Shown here piece by piece: positions 1-7,965 of a DNA stretch of 64,000 bases (position 1 is its first letter; every line of letters begins with the position of its first letter). The DNA lies in NCBI GenBank assembly GCA_946539475.1, contig CAMNHM010000001.1, positions 1-64,000 of the forward strand. Direction: 5' to 3'. A program made the translations under genes and the position numbers. The stretch comes from an uncultured Prevotellaceae bacterium (lineage in GTDB: Bacteria; Bacteroidota; Bacteroidia; Bacteroidales; Bacteroidaceae). Below the pieces are notes generated by a model. That model ran no database searches. It saw nothing but the letters and a program-made list of their open reading frames with translations, and was not told where the DNA came from.

Positions 1-124
1 TCCCCTTGAAGGGAGGGGAGCGGCTGCGCCAATGTTCGCAATATCACTGAGACTTCTTCAAGTGGGCTCAAAGTATTTCTTTTCATTTCCGAGTGCAAGT
101 AACTTCGGCGAAGCCAGAGTTACG
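1..124. other. Non-coding flank downstream of the left HU gene
   Basis: No reading frame with coding character was found on either strand. The stretch lies beyond the terminator of the HU-like gene and is cut by the window edge, so what follows is unknown. Confidence 0.5.
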
Positions 125-155
125 AAAAAAGCCCCTCCCGTGACTGGGAGAGGCT
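125..155 (-). terminator. Rho-independent terminator of the left HU gene
   Basis: On the minus strand a 10-bp GC-rich stem (130-139 with 146-155, one mismatch) is followed directly by six T residues. It lies about 40 bp past the HU stop codon, the expected place for the end of that transcript. Confidence 0.8.
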
Positions 156-196
156 CTTCGTGTTCGCCACCAGGCAACGCCTGAATGCGGGAGTGC

Positions 197-772
197 CTAA
201 GGCCTGTCGCCCGTATCACCGGAGCCGCTCTCGCCGGAGCTGCTGCTGCCGTCGGAGCCGCCAGAGGCAGCCTCGATGCCCGAGCCGAGGCGGCTCTTGG
301 TCAGCTCGAAGCGCACGTCCTTGAGCATCACGGCCGGATGGTCGTAGCAGGGCTGGCTGACGGTGACGAGCATGGCCTGGCCGTTGACCTTCATCGGACG
401 CTGATACTCCACCACCTCGCCGTTGGCGATGCTCGTCGTCTCGGGCTGGAAGAGCACGCGGCTCTTCTTCACGTTGGCGGCTGTGCAGCCCTCCTCGGTG
501 TCGCTGGGAGAACTCGACAGGCCGATCTTGAAGATGCCGATGTTGTCGAGCTTGATCTTCTGGCCCAGCTCGAAGTAGTGCTTGAAGGCACTGCCGAGCT
601 CGTCGAGGACTGCCTTGCAGTCGCTGCGCTTCACGGTACACTGCGACTGGATGAAGTCGGCCAGCTCGTCGGTGGTAACGAAACGGTCGTCGTAGACCGG
701 GCGCACGAAATACTTGCCGAAGTTCTTCGACTGCTCGTTCGTGCTGCGATACTTTTGAACTTTCTGTGACAT
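197..772 (-). CDS. HU-like DNA-binding protein, Bacteroidetes long form
   Basis: This 191-residue protein belongs to the HU-related family of Bacteroidetes histone-like proteins. Such proteins bind and bend DNA in the nucleoid and are often found next to VirE-type primase genes. The HU fold covers about residues 1-130, with the family-typical stretch FKHYFELGQKIKLDNIGIF near 63-81. A Gly/Ser/Asp-rich tail (about 164-191) is probably disordered. The start at 772 is preferred over an upstream ATG at 817 because its N-terminus (MSQKVQKYRSTNEQSK) aligns with the paralogue at 47155 (MAQKLQIYKNTNEESK). A strong promoter lies at 913-944 and a terminator follows, so it appears to be its own transcript. 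The paralogue on the far side of the window suggests that the two accessory loci are related. Confidence 0.9.
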   Translation of the reverse strand: MSQKVQKYRSTNEQSKNFGKYFVRPVYDDRFVTTDELADFIQSQCTVKRSDCKAVLDELGSAFKHYFELGQKIKLDNIGIFKIGLSSSPSDTEEGCTAANVKKSRVLFQPETTSIANGEVVEYQRPMKVNGQAMLVTVSQPCYDHPAVMLKDVRFELTKSRLGSGIEAASGGSDGSSSSGESGSGDTGDRP

Positions 773-912
773 AGTTGTAAAGATTATTAGGGTTAATTTT
801 CTGACATTCGGCGTCATGTCGTCCCGCCTCCTGCCGTTAGCAATTCACTGGAGGATTTCCTTGCGTACATCCCCGTCTTCAAGAGTATTCGCTCATACTC
901 TCTTAGACATTG

Positions 913-944
913 CAAAGATACAAAAAATATCTGAGACTACCAAA
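913..944 (-). promoter_or_regulatory. Promoter of the left HU gene
   Basis: On the minus strand, TTTG (944-941), a 20-bp spacer and TATCTTTG (920-913) match the Bacteroidetes primary sigma-factor promoter. Transcription would start near 906 and give a leader of about 130 nt before the HU start at 772. Confidence 0.8.
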
Positions 945-999
945 CATTTTCTCAACTTTTTTCAACAAAAACACATAAAAAAAAAAGAGCGGCTTCCCT

Positions 1000-1130
1000 G
1001 CCCAGCAAAGTTGGCTGCCTTGCCCAGCAAAGTAGGCTGCCTTGCCCAGCAAAGTTGGTGCTGTTGAGCTAGTAATGTCGGCTTCTCTGGTCGGCAAGGT
1101 TGGCTCCTTTGGTCGGCAATCCTGCCGAAA
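1000..1130. repeat. Degenerate 22-bp tandem repeat
   Basis: Three close copies of a 22-bp unit that begins GCCCAGCAAAGT start at 1000, 1022 and 1044. About three more degenerate copies, of the form GTCGGCAAGGTTGGC, continue to about 1130. The array lies in the non-coding gap between the helicase gene and the HU promoter. A unit of 22 bp is close to two helical turns, so equivalent positions fall on the same DNA face. Confidence 0.7.
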
Positions 1131-1132
1131 GA

Positions 1133-1257
1133 GGGTGAAGGGTGAAGGGTTGTTTTTAGGTTTAAGAAAAAAAAATACTTAAATCAGTTGAGATGATCTC
1201 AGTTGATTTAAGCATTTATTTTTGTAGAATCGAGAAAACACCCTTCACCCTTCACCC
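1133..1257. repeat. Inverted 7-bp repeat arms flanking a palindrome
   Basis: An 18-bp arm made of GGGTGAA repeats (1133-1150) is repeated exactly in inverse orientation at 1240-1257. Between the arms lies an A/T-rich palindrome at 1178-1212 whose 17-bp arms pair apart from two G-T pairs and the arm centre. The block sits 8 bp past the end of the helicase gene. It could be a terminator, a cruciform site or a replication or recombination site; the sequence does not decide. Confidence 0.7.
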
Positions 1258-1264
1258 ATTCCGA

Positions 1265-2806
1265 TCATGTTGCAGTGTCGAAGATGGCCCCCTCGTCCTT
1301 CTGCAGGCGTTCGTGCTCTGGCTCGGTGATCTTCACGCACTTGAACTTTGGCCGGCCGTTGATGATCCGTCGTTCGAAGCCCAGCTTGCGCATGGCCTTG
1401 CCGATGTTGTTGCCGTTGAACTCGCGGCTGTAGAGGTGGTTGTCGTTGAGCAGCCTGAGGATGTCGCCCACCTCGAGGGCCAGGGCTGCCTCGCCGTCGG
1501 CGGGCTGGCGTAGCAGTGTGCGCAGCACCGACTCGCAGTCGCTGGTCACCATGTAGGGGGTGTTCAGCAGTGTCACACGCTGCGACTCCTCCTTGGTGGG
1601 CTTGTAGCGGTAGCCCTTCTTCAGCAGGTAGAGGGCCTGGGCGTAGGCTCCCTCGTGGTTGATGGCCTCGAGGCGCGGCAGGCCGTCGTCTTCGATGCCG
1701 ACGATGAGGAATCGGCGCCGCCCTCCGACGTTGGGCAGCAGCTGGTTCTCGTTCGTCGTGCCTATGAAGGAGCATGTGCGCTTGCGGCGCTTGCTCTTTC
1801 GGCCGTAGGGTGCGCGGACGTTGGTCTCGTTGAGCGTGATGGCTTGCTTCAGGGCATCGGCCTTCTGCTCCCGGTCGAAGCTGAGCTCATCGAAGCTGAT
1901 GAGCGGCGAGTCGGACATCGAGATGAGGAAGTCCTTGTCGAGCTGCTGCGCCGGCGTCACCTCGGTGTAGTAGGTGCGAAGCTCTGGGGGCAGGATGCTC
2001 CTGACGAAGGTCGACTTCATGGTGTACTCCGGTCCGGCGTAGATGGGCATGAGCGGGTTCTCCGTCTCTCGTCCGGTCATCATCGCCACCATGTTGACGA
2101 ACCACTTTCGCTGCATCTCTATGAGGAAGTCCTTGTTGTCCTCATCCTTGATGTGCAGGCAGTTGAACATGTCGTAGATGTAGTCGGGGTCGCCATCGGT
2201 CCACTCCTCGAGTGCGTCGAGGTACTCGCGGCAGGCATCGTAGAGTGGCGAGAAGTCACGGCTCTCGGTCATGTCGATCATGTCGTTCTTGCTGACGCGC
2301 AGCCCGCCCTTCTTCAGGCGGATGATGAAGGTGCTGTAGTCCTGGTCGTCGACATCGCGCCAGTCGCCGCCACGCTCTTTGATCTCCGTGCGGTTGAGCC
2401 ACTTGTTGATGCGCCATTCTCCGTTGGCGCGCAGCTCCTCCTCCATACGCTCGTAGCGGTTGCGCTGTTCGTCCTCGTGCTCCTCGGCAGTCATCTGGCG
2501 CCGTCCCCGTGGCAGCGACAGCTCCAGGCCGTGGTTGCGGGCCAGCTGGACTAGCGTGCCCAGCGTCACCTGGTTGCGCGAGGTCTTCAGGCAGTAGCTG
2601 AAGTGGCGGTCGCACTCCTCTCGGCTGTAGCCGGGATAGTTGCTCGAGATGAGGTGGAAGGGCTCTCTGCCAGCCTCTCCCTGCGAGGCGCAGGCATAGG
2701 CAATCATCGTCCACTCGTTCTTCTGGTCGGGCGTGATGTCGATGCCCGAGTCGTGGATTTGCCGGGCGTATAGCTCCAGCCTCTCCTGGTCTGTGTAATG
2801 GGTCAT
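1265..2806 (-). CDS. VapE/VirE-type SF3-like helicase protein
   Basis: This 513-residue protein resembles the virulence-associated E (VapE-like) helicase domain found in satellites and integrated elements. A P-loop-like segment GPEYTMKST (258-266) keeps the Lys and Ser/Thr, but Met replaces the usual Gly of GKS/T. A Walker B segment (LISFDE, 302-307), a sensor segment (FIGTTNE, 347-353) and an arginine cluster (GGRRRF, 361-366) follow. The N-terminal 200 residues look like a primase C-terminal or linker domain. The start at 2806 is chosen because its ATG overlaps the stop of the upstream primase gene as ATGA. The longer frame through the upstream gene has an Arg-rich composition typical of a shadow frame. 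In most relatives both domains are in one polypeptide; here they are separate. The role is probably replication of an integrated element. Confidence 0.8.
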   Translation of the reverse strand: MTHYTDQERLELYARQIHDSGIDITPDQKNEWTMIAYACASQGEAGREPFHLISSNYPGYSREECDRHFSYCLKTSRNQVTLGTLVQLARNHGLELSLPRGRRQMTAEEHEDEQRNRYERMEEELRANGEWRINKWLNRTEIKERGGDWRDVDDQDYSTFIIRLKKGGLRVSKNDMIDMTESRDFSPLYDACREYLDALEEWTDGDPDYIYDMFNCLHIKDEDNKDFLIEMQRKWFVNMVAMMTGRETENPLMPIYAGPEYTMKSTFVRSILPPELRTYYTEVTPAQQLDKDFLISMSDSPLISFDELSFDREQKADALKQAITLNETNVRAPYGRKSKRRKRTCSFIGTTNENQLLPNVGGRRRFLIVGIEDDGLPRLEAINHEGAYAQALYLLKKGYRYKPTKEESQRVTLLNTPYMVTSDCESVLRTLLRQPADGEAALALEVGDILRLLNDNHLYSREFNGNNIGKAMRKLGFERRIINGRPKFKCVKITEPEHERLQKDEGAIFDTAT

Positions 2807-3420
2807 TGTCTTATGTATTTGGGGTTGATATAACATTTCTCGTCGTGGGGCAAGAAGCAGAGTCGGTTGACGTTGGAGCACGACAGGTCGGCCTGCAGGC
2901 CGTACTGATAGCCGAGGTAGCGGCTCAGCGCCTCGTATTGCGCGGCGAAGGTCAGGTCGGAGCACCACTGGGGCTGCTCCACCACCCACTTCACGCCCAG
3001 CGCCTTCGGCGAGACGAAGCAGAGGGCAGTCACTACATCGGCATCGGCCACGAGGGCGGCCTGCACCTGGCGAGCCTCGGCGGTAGAGGCGAGGTCGTCG
3101 ATGTCGAGGCAGATGAATGGTGTGCGGCTGACGAGCCCCTTGGCATTGCCGTAGGTGAATGTGCCGGCAAAGGCGACCGCTTCGAACTCGCGCAGCTTGA
3201 AGTCGCGCAGCTGCTGTTCGGAGGCTGTCGGCATGATGCGCCGCAGCTCGTCGGTGGCCCAGGTGGGTCGATCCGACAGTATATACTGTCCGCACCAGGC
3301 GATGTCGACCGTCTGCAGCGGGGTGGTCGAGGGCACCCACTTCTGCTTTTTCTCGCTGAAGTGTCCTTTTCCGAAGTCGGTGAAGACCAACTGTGGATTG
3401 TATGAATTCCTTGGTTCCAT
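2803..3420 (-). CDS. BT4734-like / VirE N-terminal primase domain protein
   Basis: This 205-residue protein is the stand-alone form of the BT4734-like N-terminal domain that usually precedes VapE-type helicases. Family-like motifs are the acidic strand FICLDIDDL (102-110), the segment SPKALGVKWVV (137-147) where relatives have S-P-S-G-x-G-L-K, and DLSCSNVNRLCFLPHD (178-193). Together these suggest a primase-polymerase fold. Its stop overlaps the helicase start by ATGA, so the two are probably translated together and act as a complex. A promoter lies 23 bp upstream of the start, at 3443-3473. The first conserved strand is short relative to fused homologues, so activity is uncertain. Confidence 0.8.
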   Translation of the reverse strand: MEPRNSYNPQLVFTDFGKGHFSEKKQKWVPSTTPLQTVDIAWCGQYILSDRPTWATDELRRIMPTASEQQLRDFKLREFEAVAFAGTFTYGNAKGLVSRTPFICLDIDDLASTAEARQVQAALVADADVVTALCFVSPKALGVKWVVEQPQWCSDLTFAAQYEALSRYLGYQYGLQADLSCSNVNRLCFLPHDEKCYINPKYIRQ

Positions 3421-3442
3421 ATTGCTGATGATTATTCTGGAA

Positions 3443-3473
3443 CCAAAGTTAGTGACAATTTTTCATTCAGCAA
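3443..3473 (-). promoter_or_regulatory. Promoter of the primase-helicase pair
   Basis: On the minus strand, TTG (3473-3471), a 19-bp spacer and TAACTTTG (3451-3444) fit the Bacteroidetes consensus. The following gap up to 3548 is A/T-rich, with several short GTCGATT or CGAC inverted repeats that may be operator sites. Confidence 0.65.
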
Positions 3474-3548
3474 TGAGAATATTGCTGATTGACCGACAAT
3501 TGTCGATGATGTCGATTACTACGGTCGATTTGGCGGAATCGACGTCGA

Positions 3549-4214
3549 TTACCGGTAGCTCGAGGGCAGCGGGTCGCTCTCGGCGGCCAGGGTGAGGTCG
3601 GTGGTCAAGAGGCGGTCGAGGTGGTTATAGCCGTCGATGGTCTGGCCCTTCCTCTTCTGGCGTGAGAACTCAGCCTTCTGCCACTGCTGATAGGGCGTGG
3701 CGCCGAGGTAGCCCGTGCGGTAGAGCTTCACGCCGTTAGCCGTGCAGCCGTAGGAGGGGAACCACTCGTGCATCTGCCGGGCGAATTCGGTGTTGGAGGT
3801 CAGCACACCCTTCTCGAGCTGCTGCCTGTCGGCCAGGAAGCGCAGCAAGGCGAACCAGTCGTAGCCGTGCTGATGGAGTGGCAGGAAGTGGTCGCGAATC
3901 CACTCCCACATCCGTCTCAGGTCGACCTTTCCGACGAAGACGTAGTTCACCAGCTGAGCCGGCAGCGTCAGGCCTGCCTGCAGGTTGTTGGGCGAGCCGA
4001 CAGTGAGCGGCGCCTCGCCCTTCTCCTTCAGTATCTGGTCAATCTCCTGGCAGATGTCCTCCGGAAAATCATTGGTCAGAATCATCGCACCACGAATCTG
4101 GTTGGCATAGAACGATGCCAACAGCGACGAAGCAGGCGCCCGGCGCATGTCGTTGAGCAGTTGCCCGATGGTGACGGGCAAGCCATTGTCGTAGACGGTG
4201 GTGCTGCGTGTCAC
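3549..4214 (-). CDS. Unknown protein of the left accessory locus
   Basis: I do not recognise this 221-residue protein. It has no signal peptide or membrane segment. The middle part (about 95-160) is rich in aromatic residues, for example MWEWIRDHF and YDWFALLRFL, and the C-terminus is basic. It starts 3 bp after the stop of the gene at 4218, which implies one transcript and linked function. Its composition matches the neighbouring accessory genes. Given the primase and helicase just downstream, a role in an integrated element is plausible, but nothing in the sequence shows it. Confidence 0.65.
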   Translation of the reverse strand: MTRSTTVYDNGLPVTIGQLLNDMRRAPASSLLASFYANQIRGAMILTNDFPEDICQEIDQILKEKGEAPLTVGSPNNLQAGLTLPAQLVNYVFVGKVDLRRMWEWIRDHFLPLHQHGYDWFALLRFLADRQQLEKGVLTSNTEFARQMHEWFPSYGCTANGVKLYRTGYLGATPYQQWQKAEFSRQKRKGQTIDGYNHLDRLLTTDLTLAAESDPLPSSYR

Positions 4215-4217
4215 GGC

Positions 4218-5003
4218 TCAGTGTTGGAAATAGTCGGCATTCAGCCGTTCGACGAGCGGTTTCAGCTCTTCGTCGCGGCACTTGAACTCTATCTGCACCT
4301 TCTCGCGACGTGCCGAAACGGCGTTCAGATAGTCCTCCACCTGCATCTTCACTGCTTCGAGGGTGGCATCGAGTGTGTCGCCCATCTTCACGGCGATGAA
4401 GAAGAACGGCAGGCCCATGATGTGATTGGAGGTGATGGAGTGCTCGCCAGGACGGAGTCCTCCCTTGAGGAGCATCAGACTGCCCTTCGGCTCGAAATTG
4501 AACACCGGAAGGTCGGCAGGCATGATGCGCGCCAGGCTGCGCACAATGCTCGTCAGGCTGAACCGCTGCTGGCCTGCCATCAGGTCGCGGATGCGCTCTT
4601 GCGTGACTAAGCCCGGCAGGCGCGTCTGCACGCTCTTCATGGCTGAAAGGTGCACCCACTTCCCATTCCCCGGAACGGTTGCCGTGGGGGAATCGTTGGG
4701 GACGCCATTCGGGGCATGGCAGAGTACGGTGACGTCGCGCAGCTCGACATGCTCCCAGACGATACCCTCCGACCAGTCGTTGGGCTGGATGCCGGCAGAG
4801 ATGATGCCGGCGCTCTTGTTGCCATAGCTCACCACGGGGTGAGAGTGGCTCCTGATGCTATAACGATTGCCCCAGCGTTGCGTCTCACCGGGGGCGGCCC
4901 CTTCGATGACGATGAGCGTGCCTATCTGCATGCCTACCTCGCCATTGCAGTAGATGACGGGGAAGGGAGGCTGTAGTGCCACGTAGTGTGAATTGACTAT
5001 CAT
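4218..5003 (-). CDS. Unknown protein, first gene of the left accessory locus
   Basis: This 261-residue protein has no family I recognise. Its first 110 residues are rich in beta-prone and Gly/His segments (for example RSHSHPVVSYGNKSAG), and its last 60 residues are helical and charged. No signal peptide or transmembrane helix is seen. It is the first gene behind a clear promoter at 5127-5157 and is followed after 3 bp by another unknown gene. The promoter, start codon and tight coupling support a real gene; the function is open. Confidence 0.65.
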   Translation of the reverse strand: MIVNSHYVALQPPFPVIYCNGEVGMQIGTLIVIEGAAPGETQRWGNRYSIRSHSHPVVSYGNKSAGIISAGIQPNDWSEGIVWEHVELRDVTVLCHAPNGVPNDSPTATVPGNGKWVHLSAMKSVQTRLPGLVTQERIRDLMAGQQRFSLTSIVRSLARIMPADLPVFNFEPKGSLMLLKGGLRPGEHSITSNHIMGLPFFFIAVKMGDTLDATLEAVKMQVEDYLNAVSARREKVQIEFKCRDEELKPLVERLNADYFQH

Positions 5004-5126
5004 ATATTCGTGTCGTTTTATATTAATGATTGACTTACTTGCGAGTGGCCCGTGACGCTACTGACCGCAGAGTGACAGCGCCTGTAGGCTCGGTCCATGA
5101 GCCGTTGTCTCGCCTCTTACGCCATG

Positions 5127-5157
5127 CAAAGATACGAAATTCTCCACGCTCCTGCAA
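5127..5157 (-). promoter_or_regulatory. Promoter of the unknown gene pair
   Basis: On the minus strand, TTG (5157-5155), a 20-bp spacer and TATCTTTG (5134-5127) match the Bacteroidetes consensus. It would give a leader of about 115 nt before the gene at 5003. Confidence 0.75.
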
Positions 5158-5187
5158 GAGAACGCTACGTTTTTTCAAAAATCAGAA

Positions 5188-5223
5188 GCCGGCTGCACCC
5201 TTTTTCGTGCGGGTGCAGCCGGC
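5188..5223 (-). terminator. Terminator of the secreted Ig-domain gene
   Basis: A perfect 13-bp stem (5188-5200 with 5211-5223) and a 10-nt loop is followed on the minus strand by a T-rich run. It lies 40 bp after the stop codon of the 870-residue secreted protein and closes the SusCD-linked cluster. Confidence 0.85.
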
Positions 5224-5262
5224 CTGATGCTCGGTTGCGGTAGGACGCTGCGACAGCGAGCG

Positions 5263-7875
5263 CTACTTCTTCACGACCTTCTTGCCGTTCTGGATGTAGA
5301 TGGCACCCTTCTGGACCTTGTCGACGCGGACGCCCTGGAGGGTATAGACAGGAGCCTTCTGGCCCTCAGCATTCATCTCGTTGACGCCAGTAGCAACAGC
5401 CTTAACGGAAAGCGGTATGAACTCGTACATGTCGTAGTTGTACATGCTGACGTAGGGGCTCTCCTCGGGCACGATGAAGGCGATGCCGACCATCTCGCTG
5501 ATGACGGTGCCATCGGGTTGTCCGCTGAGCTCGCTGCCGACGGCTGAGAAGGCATCGTTGAGGTAGACCTCGGTACCGTTCTCGTCCTCAATATAGTAGT
5601 CGTTGCTATAGGTTCCCACCTTGACGTTGAGCTTCAGGTTGGAGATCTTCACAAGACGCATGATGTTCTGATCGCCATAGGCCTCGACCAGCGTCGTAGC
5701 GATAGGCTCGGGTTCGCCAGCGTTATCAAGGACTGCCAGCTGGCTGGCGTCGGTCATTGGCGAAACGATGAGCTGCGGCATGAGGACGTTGCTGTAGGTA
5801 CCGGTATATGTGCCGAGGAAATTGTCGCCAGCCTTCACGCTGAAGCCCTCGGGCACCTGCATGATGATGCCGCCAGTGTTGTCTTCAACAAGCATGTAGC
5901 TGCCGTTGGTCCACTTCACGTCGCCGGTGTTCTTGAAGTCCAGTGCTGCGGCCACGCCCATGGCATCCTGCTGCACGGGCTCACCCTCGACGAGGTCAGC
6001 AATGCTTTCGTAGGTCTTTGTTGCCTGGTCTGCAAAGATGAGCTTCACATAGCCACTTCCGTAGCTGTCCCACTCGCCCTCAGCAATCGGCAGATATACG
6101 CCACCTGCTTTCAGCTCGTCAGTCTCAGGATCGGCAGGGAAGAATCCGTTGGCCTCGTCATAGATGTACTCGAAGGTATCCCAGTTGATGCCAGTAATGA
6201 TGGTGCCCTTGGCAAGCAGTGCCGGTCCGGATACGAAGTCACCCCAGCTGTCGGTCTTGACAGCCTCCGTGAGATCGACGTCGGTCCCAGCGACGAGAAG
6301 CTCGTTCTGGAACTCCTCGACGAAGAGGTCCTCGGGCACGGGGATCAAGTACTCCTTGGCAGCCTCGGCCTTCACGACGATACCCGTTCCGGCAGGCACG
6401 ACATCGATCGGTTTCAGCGTAACGCTGGCAACGGCATTGTAATTATCGTAGTTCTTGACGGCGGTATAGGCCTTGATGCCCTCCACCTCAGTGAAGTCGA
6501 GGTCGAAGGGGCACGACAGGGTCTTCAGGTAGCCAGCCTCGTCGACGAGAGCGTCAGTCATATCGATGACAATCTCATCGGGATCGACGATGACGGTGTT
6601 ATCGTTGTAGACGTTGATCTTCTGTATGGCCTTGCCCTTGTCGATCTCGAAGCCGAGCATGCCGTCCTCGTCCATGAGGTAGATGGCACGGCCTACGCCT
6701 TCGTTGATGGCAATCTTCACGGCACCGTCGTCCTTACGTACGGCATCCTCGTGCGAGCCCGTCCAGAAATTGCTGCCCGTGTAGAAGATCTCAACAATCT
6801 GACCTGCGGTGAGATGACCGATGGCAGCGCAGCGACCGGCACCGCTGGCAAGCTTAAGGCCCTCGCCTTCGACGATCGACCAGCCCTTATTATCTTTGAG
6901 GGCAGCCTGGACGGCGATGTCTGTCAGGCCCTCGTTGGTGCAGAAGAAGACGTTGTTAGTCTTTTTGTTGGCCTCATTCCAGATAGCGCCTGCTGCGTCG
7001 CTCTCGAGGGTCAGCGCGGCGTCGCCCATCGTGGTGAAGTCGAAGCTCTTAGCCAGCTCGAGCTCGGCGGGATCGAAGGCCATCACCCAGATCTGGGCGG
7101 AGCCACAGACGGTCTCGTCGTCGTCCCAGACGCGCTTGATCACGGCAGCACCGGTAGCAACGGCCGTCACCAGACCGTTCTCATCGACGGTGGCAACCGA
7201 CTCGTTCTCGCTCACCCAGTGGGTAGCAAACGATGCGGGGTCGATCTTAGCCTTCAGCTGGTAGGTAGCACCGGCAATGAGGCTGACCTCCTCGGGGGTG
7301 ACGGTAATCGTCGGCTGAGTGGCGTCGGGACGCTCCCAGTCGAGAGCCCAGCAGGCGTTGATCTGCGAACCCTTCGAGTCACCATTGTCGAAATAGATAG
7401 CAATCGACTGCTTGGCCTCGATGTTGGGAACATTCAGCGTGCACGACTCGCCCTGGCCTCTGTGCTTGAAGGCCTCGCCGCCCGTGAAGGGCACCTCGAC
7501 ACCGTCTACCTCAACTTTGACGACCGACACATCTTTCGTTCCGTCCGTGTTGAGCTCGTAGTTGGAAGCACCAGTCAGCGAGAAATTCTTGATGGTATAG
7601 TTCTCGTTGACGGTGAACACGACGCGCTTGCCGTCGACACCTGTGCGCAGCTTAAAGCCCTTGCTGGTCATGTCGCCCGTCTTGGCAGAGCCAGCGCCGG
7701 CAATGTAGGTGCCGTCCACGTAGTAGCTCTGGCCGTCGACCTGAGCGTTCGAGGAGCCGCCGCCCGTGGCGTTCATCTCAGTCTCGGAGCCCGTCTCGGC
7801 ATAGACAGCCCCAAAGGAGAACATTGCTGCGAGGAGCAACAATGCTGCTTTCATTTTGTAGAATTTCTGCATCAT
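5263..7875 (-). CDS. Secreted protein with bacterial Ig-like domain and C-terminal sorting motif
   Basis: An 870-residue exported protein. The signal peptide is residues 1-26, ending at the AVYA site. A group 2 bacterial Ig-like domain lies at about 189-262, with the typical ITVTPEEVSLIAGATYQL and ENGLVTAVATGAAVI segments. The rest looks like beta-rich domains, possibly carbohydrate-binding or adhesive. The C-terminus, with YTLQGVRVDK and a final GKKVVKK, resembles the sorting motif of proteins carried by the Bacteroidetes type IX secretion system, so it is likely surface-exposed. It has its own promoter at 7923-7954 and may be made apart from the SusCD operon upstream. The exact ligand cannot be told from sequence. 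Confidence 0.8.
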   Translation of the reverse strand: MMQKFYKMKAALLLLAAMFSFGAVYAETGSETEMNATGGGSSNAQVDGQSYYVDGTYIAGAGSAKTGDMTSKGFKLRTGVDGKRVVFTVNENYTIKNFSLTGASNYELNTDGTKDVSVVKVEVDGVEVPFTGGEAFKHRGQGESCTLNVPNIEAKQSIAIYFDNGDSKGSQINACWALDWERPDATQPTITVTPEEVSLIAGATYQLKAKIDPASFATHWVSENESVATVDENGLVTAVATGAAVIKRVWDDDETVCGSAQIWVMAFDPAELELAKSFDFTTMGDAALTLESDAAGAIWNEANKKTNNVFFCTNEGLTDIAVQAALKDNKGWSIVEGEGLKLASGAGRCAAIGHLTAGQIVEIFYTGSNFWTGSHEDAVRKDDGAVKIAINEGVGRAIYLMDEDGMLGFEIDKGKAIQKINVYNDNTVIVDPDEIVIDMTDALVDEAGYLKTLSCPFDLDFTEVEGIKAYTAVKNYDNYNAVASVTLKPIDVVPAGTGIVVKAEAAKEYLIPVPEDLFVEEFQNELLVAGTDVDLTEAVKTDSWGDFVSGPALLAKGTIITGINWDTFEYIYDEANGFFPADPETDELKAGGVYLPIAEGEWDSYGSGYVKLIFADQATKTYESIADLVEGEPVQQDAMGVAAALDFKNTGDVKWTNGSYMLVEDNTGGIIMQVPEGFSVKAGDNFLGTYTGTYSNVLMPQLIVSPMTDASQLAVLDNAGEPEPIATTLVEAYGDQNIMRLVKISNLKLNVKVGTYSNDYYIEDENGTEVYLNDAFSAVGSELSGQPDGTVISEMVGIAFIVPEESPYVSMYNYDMYEFIPLSVKAVATGVNEMNAEGQKAPVYTLQGVRVDKVQKGAIYIQNGKKVVKK

Positions 7876-7922
7876 ACGTTGGTTGTTTTAGTTAATAATT
7901 AAACTGAAAGATATTTCCGCCA

Positions 7923-7954
7923 CAAAGTTACGGATAAAAAGTCATATCGCCAAA
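7923..7954 (-). promoter_or_regulatory. Promoter of the Ig-domain protein gene
   Basis: On the minus strand, TTTG (7954-7951), a 20-bp spacer and TAACTTTG (7930-7923) form a full match to the Bacteroidetes consensus. The -33 element lies just behind the stop of the upstream gene. Confidence 0.8.
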
Positions 7955-7965
7955 TAATCTCCGAA

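Noticed and set aside
185..769. Plus-strand frame opposite the left HU gene, and similar long antisense frames along the window
   Set aside because: High G+C coding sequence leaves open antisense frames; these have no promoter, no family traits and unlikely composition.
2807..3340. N-terminal extension of the helicase frame
   Set aside because: The extra 178 residues are Arg/His/Ala-rich and antagonise the well-conserved primase frame in the same place; the ATG at 2806 overlapping the primase stop is the better start.
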